This document shows, in pieces, positions 60,913 through 64,000 of a DNA stretch of 64,000 nucleotides. The stretch comes from Pseudomonas capeferrum. GTDB lineage: Bacteria; Pseudomonadota; Gammaproteobacteria; Pseudomonadales; Pseudomonadaceae. A program made the position numbers and the translations under genes. The stretch's first letter is position 1, and each line of letters opens with the position of its first letter. The notes beneath the pieces were generated by a model that was not told the DNA's origin, did not search any database, and worked only from the letters and a program-made list of their open reading frames with translations. The stretch is taken from the NCBI RefSeq assembly GCF_000731675.1, contig NZ_JMIT01000003.1:354058-418057 (forward strand), read 5' to 3'.

Positions 60913-61713
60913 TTATTCCATTTCCTTCAGCCAGTCCTTGTTCTTGAACCACTTGTCGTGGATACGATCGTAGGTCCCGTCATGCTTGATCTGGTGCAGG
61001 AAGTTGTTGATGAAGTTGATGCTGTCGTAGTCGCCTTTCTTCAGGCCGAATGCCAGCGGCTCGTAGGTGAAGGGTTCTTCGAGGAACAGCAGCTTGCCAG
61101 CGCCGGCCTTCTCCACCGCCACCACGTTGTAGGGTGCATCGTAGACGAAGGCGTCGGCCTTGCCGTTGACCACATCCATCACCGCTTCCTGCTCGTTGTC
61201 GTAGCCGTGGTACTTGGCTTTGGCGATCAACTTCTTGGAAACCATCTCGCCGGTGGTACCGAGCTTGGAGGTGATGCGGTACTTCTCGTTGTTCAGGTCT
61301 TTGTAGGTCTTGATCTCGCCCGCCAGGTCCTTGCGGATCAGCAAGGTCTGGCCGACCACGATGAAGGGTTCGCTGAAGTTCAGGCGCAGGTTGCGTTCCT
61401 GGGTCAGGGTCATGCCGCTGCCGATCATGTCGAACTTGTTGGTCAGCAGGGCCGGGATGATGCCGTCATAGGCGGTGGAGACGGTCTCCAGCTTGACGCC
61501 CATGGACTTGGCCATGGCCTTGAGGATATCGACCTCGAAGCCGATGATCTCGCCACGCTTGTTGGTCATCTGGAACGGCATGTAGGTTGGGTCCATGCCC
61601 ACTTTCAGGGTGCCGCGCTTGACCGCGTCTTCGATGGCGCCAGCCTGGGCTGCCGAGACGGCGACCAGGGCGGTAACACCGACCAGCAGTCGCGAAAGGT
61701 ATTTCTTGATCAT
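60913..61713 (-). CDS. Polar amino acid ABC transporter, periplasmic binding protein
   Basis: The 266-residue family 3 binding protein has a signal peptide (hydrophobic 8-22, cleavage after AQA near 24). The mature chain starts 'GAIEDAVKRGTLKVGMDPTYMPFQMTNKRGEIIGFEVDI', the family signature, with 'GMTLTQERNLRLNFSEPF' near 105 and 'FVYDAPYNVVAVEK' near 185 as typical ligand contacts. It resembles glutamine or arginine binding proteins but the ligand cannot be fixed. The ATG at 61713 has an agggga site. It is the first gene of the operon with the permease and ATPase. Confidence 0.93.
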   Translation of the reverse strand: MIKKYLSRLLVGVTALVAVSAAQAGAIEDAVKRGTLKVGMDPTYMPFQMTNKRGEIIGFEVDILKAMAKSMGVKLETVSTAYDGIIPALLTNKFDMIGSGMTLTQERNLRLNFSEPFIVVGQTLLIRKDLAGEIKTYKDLNNEKYRITSKLGTTGEMVSKKLIAKAKYHGYDNEQEAVMDVVNGKADAFVYDAPYNVVAVEKAGAGKLLFLEEPFTYEPLAFGLKKGDYDSINFINNFLHQIKHDGTYDRIHDKWFKNKDWLKEME

Positions 61714-61873
61714 CACCAAGTCCCCTAGCAAGAAAAGAAGCAAATCTTATTGTTGGCACGGCCGTACTGGCCGAAGCGTCTATCGGAGACGGATGCTAAC
61801 GCATGGCGGCTCAGGGACCTAGCGCCGGGGGGGACTTTGTTGGCCAAAATCGATTGCATGGCCGGTCTGACGC

Positions 61874-61957
61874 TTCGCGGGGCAAGCCCGCACCCACAGG
61901 GACAGCACAGCATTGAAGCACTGTGAAGTCGCAGTGGGAGCGGGCTTGCCCCGCGAA
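61874..61957. repeat. REP pair, 'cttcgcggggcaagc' type
   Basis: The 18-bp arms 'ttcgcggggcaagcccgc' (61874-61891) and its complement (61940-61957) are exact, with a 48-base spacer. It lies between opgH and the binding-protein gene, downstream of the leftward opgH, and may terminate that transcript. Promoter boxes for the transporter operon were not identified between it and 61713. Confidence 0.85.
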
Positions 61958-61966
61958 TGCTATGGA

Positions 61967-64000
61967 TCAGGCGCCGACGAGTGCCGGCTGGCCTTCATTC
62001 TCTGGATGCAACGGCAACAACGGCGAATGCGGGTCGTTGTTGATCGAAGCACGCCACACATCGATCCAGGCAGCGTTGTGCTCGGCCCAGACCCGATCAT
62101 GCAGGCGCGCCAAGGCGACCGGGTCGCTCAGCAAGGCCAGGCGGGTATTCAGGTCCAGCCCCTGCGGCCCAACGTCCAGCGCCTTGGCCACACGCTCGGC
62201 ACGCAGCGCTTCGATCGCTGCAGCCTGGCCGTGGCGAGCCGTCGCCATGGCGCAGGCCAGAGCATTCTGCCGCGGGTCGACCACTGCCCGCACAAAACCG
62301 TCGTGCAGGGCATGCCAACGGTTCTCGTGGGTGTACTGGTCAGTAGCCAGCAGCTCCTGCGGCGTTGCGTATTCCTCAGGTATCAGGAACAGCTTCTCGT
62401 CCTTGGCCGCCAGGCCCAGGCGGGTGCGGCTGGAGATCACCGACACCGGGATCGACAGCACCAGCGAACCCACGATCGGCGCCAACCACCACAGGAAGCT
62501 CGGGTTAAGCCAGGCAACCAGCGCTGCCCAGGCAAAGCCCAGCAGGGTCTGCGGGCCATGGCGGCGCACGGCCTCGCTCCACGGCGTGGAGTCGTCGTCA
62601 CGCTGCGGCGAGTTCCAGGTCGCGGCCCAGCCGAGGAACGCGGCCAGCACGAAGCGGGTGTGGAAGATCATCCGGACCGGCGCCAGCAGCATGGAGAACA
62701 GCATCTCCATCAGCATCGACAGGGTGACCTTGATACGCCCGCCAAACTCGGTGGCGCCCTTGGCCCAGATCAGGATGATGCTCAGCAGCTTGGGCAGGAA
62801 CAGCAGCACGATGGTGGTGGAGAACAGCGCAACGGCTTTTTCCGGGTGCCACTGAGGCCACAGCGGGTAAAGCTGGTACGGTTCGATGAAGTATTGCGGC
62901 TCCATCAGCGTGTTGGTCGCCAGCAGCGCGGTCGACAGCACCAGGAAGAAGAACCACAACGGCGCCGACAGGTACGACATCACGCCGGTGAGGAACACCG
63001 CACGGTGCACCGGGTGCATGCCCTTGACCAGGAACAGGCGGAAGTTCATCAGGTTGCCGTGGCACCAGCGGCGGTCACGCTTGAGCTCGTCGAGCAGGTT
63101 CGGCGGCAACTCTTCGTAACTACCCGGCAGGTCATAGGCGATCCACACGCCCCAGCCGGCACGGCGCATCAGCGCGGCTTCGACGAAGTCGTGGGAGAGG
63201 ATGGCACCGGCGAAGGCGCCCTTGCCCGGCAACGGCGCCAGGGCGCAGTGCTCGATGAACGGCTTCATGCGGATGATCGCGTTGTGGCCCCAGTAGTGCG
63301 ACTCGCCCAGCTGCCAGAAGTGCAGGCCGGCGGTGAACAGCGGGCCGTACACACGGGTGGCGAATTGCTGCATGCGCGCATACAGGGTGTCCATGCCGGA
63401 CGCCTTGGGCGCGGTCTGGATGATGCCGGCGTCCGGGTTGGCCTCCATCAGGCGCACCAGGCTGCTCAGGCACTCGCCGCTCATGACGCTGTCGGCGTCG
63501 AGCACGACCATGTACTTGTACTCGCCGCCCCAGCGACGGCAGAAGTCGTCGAGGTTGCCGCTCTTGCGCTTCACCCGGCGCCGACGGCGGCGATAGAAGA
63601 TGCGGCCGAAGCCCTTGGTTTCGCGGCACACGTCCAGCCAGGCCTGTTGCTCGGCGACGGCAATGTCGGTGTCGTTGGTGTCGCTGAGCACGAAGAAGTC
63701 GAAACGGTCGAGGTTGCCGCTGGCGGCTACCGATTCGAACGTCGCCCTCAGGCCTGCGAACACCCGCGGCACATCTTCGTTGCAGATGGGCATGACCAGC
63801 GCGGTACGTGCCTCGGGCGCGATCGGCTCACTGCCGGCACTGCTGCCGGAAATGCGGTACTTGTCGCGCCCGGTGAGCAGCTCAAGGAAGCCCATCAGCG
63901 CCGTCCAGAAGCCCGCCGACACCCAACAGAACAGGATGCCGAAGAGAATCAGGATGGAGGTCTGCAGGGCATACGGCCACACCTGCACGACGGTTTCCCA
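61967..64000 (-). CDS. opgH: Glucans biosynthesis glucosyltransferase H, partial (C-terminal 678 residues)
   Basis: OpgH (MdoH) polymerises osmoregulated periplasmic glucans from UDP-glucose at the inner membrane. The gene is open to the window edge, so the N-terminus is missing (full length is about 850 residues). Visible parts are membrane segments 'LQTSILILFGILFCWVSAGF', the GT2 domain with 'VLSDTNDTD', 'VVLDADSVMSGECLSSLVRL', and 'DELKRDRRWCHGNLMNF' (the RxRW-type motif). Several further membrane helices follow and then a soluble tail. The partner gene opgG lies upstream in related genomes. It ends against the REP pair at 61874. Confidence 0.97.
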   Translation of the reverse strand, partial: WETVVQVWPYALQTSILILFGILFCWVSAGFWTALMGFLELLTGRDKYRISGSSAGSEPIAPEARTALVMPICNEDVPRVFAGLRATFESVAASGNLDRFDFFVLSDTNDTDIAVAEQQAWLDVCRETKGFGRIFYRRRRRRVKRKSGNLDDFCRRWGGEYKYMVVLDADSVMSGECLSSLVRLMEANPDAGIIQTAPKASGMDTLYARMQQFATRVYGPLFTAGLHFWQLGESHYWGHNAIIRMKPFIEHCALAPLPGKGAFAGAILSHDFVEAALMRRAGWGVWIAYDLPGSYEELPPNLLDELKRDRRWCHGNLMNFRLFLVKGMHPVHRAVFLTGVMSYLSAPLWFFFLVLSTALLATNTLMEPQYFIEPYQLYPLWPQWHPEKAVALFSTTIVLLFLPKLLSIILIWAKGATEFGGRIKVTLSMLMEMLFSMLLAPVRMIFHTRFVLAAFLGWAATWNSPQRDDDSTPWSEAVRRHGPQTLLGFAWAALVAWLNPSFLWWLAPIVGSLVLSIPVSVISSRTRLGLAAKDEKLFLIPEEYATPQELLATDQYTHENRWHALHDGFVRAVVDPRQNALACAMATARHGQAAAIEALRAERVAKALDVGPQGLDLNTRLALLSDPVALARLHDRVWAEHNAAWIDVWRASINNDPHSPLLPLHPENEGQPALVGA

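Noticed and set aside
61754..61775. A 'tggcacg' sequence resembling a sigma-54 -24 box before the ABC transporter operon
   Set aside because: It is on the plus strand, opposite to the operon direction, and the -12 half does not match.

Overview
The window is a contiguous piece of a Pseudomonas chromosome, most probably of the Pseudomonas putida group. The GC content is high, with GC-rich third codon positions. The evidence is a string of neighbourhoods that occur together in P. putida: ahcY-metF, bioA, the Chp/Pil chemosensory genes beside gshB and tonB, pyrR-pyrB-pyrC', hslVU, the medium-chain polyhydroxyalkanoate (PHA) cluster phaC1ZC2D/phaFI, ubiE-ubiJ-ubiB, hisI-hisE-tatABC, and opgH. P. 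putida-type REP palindromes lie in many gaps. I saw no rRNA, tRNA, insertion sequence, prophage or CRISPR array.

Layout. Positions 1-4.9 kb hold the end of a DUF1090 gene, a C-terminal-CxxCH cytochrome, mltA, a MAPEG protein, an EamA transporter and a Na+/H+ antiporter. Positions 4.9-8.0 kb hold a thioesterase and then the methyl cycle: an S-adenosylhomocysteine (SAH) riboswitch, ahcY and metF. Positions 8-19 kb carry an orphan glycosyltransferase-like gene, a solute-binding protein, rhlE, cytochrome b561 with a YceI protein, a secreted amine oxidase with a long basic tail, an unknown protein, bioA, rsmE and a hemolysin-III protein. Positions 19.3-28.2 kb (minus strand) are one pilG-pilH-pilI-pilJ-chpA-chpC operon with no methyltransferase or methylesterase gene. 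Positions 28.4-36.9 kb (plus strand) run gshB, tonB, algH, ruvX, pyrR, pyrB, pyrC', hslV, hslU and a DUF971 gene. Positions 37.3-43.5 kb are the PHA locus. A 4.75-kb gene for a 1583-residue toxin-like protein sits at 43.7-48.4 kb, between phaI and a small PHA-system gene. Positions 48.8-54.8 kb hold ubiE-ubiJ-ubiB, hisI-hisE and tatABC with a second rsmE-type gene. Positions 54.9-59.1 kb are two chemoreceptors, each behind a FliA-type promoter. Positions 59.1-61.7 kb are an amino-acid ABC transporter, and the window ends inside opgH.

How the genes work together. AhcY removes S-adenosylhomocysteine made by methyltransferases, and MetF supplies methyl groups for methionine; the riboswitch ties ahcY to SAH level. 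PyrB works with a catalytically dead PyrC' partner. PhaC1, PhaC2 and PhaZ make and degrade granule polyester, PhaF and PhaI coat and place the granules, and PhaD activates the genes. HslV and HslU form one heat-shock protease, and a sigma-32-type promoter is visible in front of hslV. The chemoreceptors are expected to belong to the flagellar regulon.

The most unusual content is the toxin-like gene inside the PHA locus, the reduced Chp system, the amine oxidase with a basic disordered tail carrying a repeated FFSxxFGG motif, and two kinds of dispersed intergenic repeat (palindromes up to a perfect 43-bp inverted repeat, and an 'agcttgcagcttg' family). All calls come from reading the sequence and from knowledge of protein families; no database search was run.
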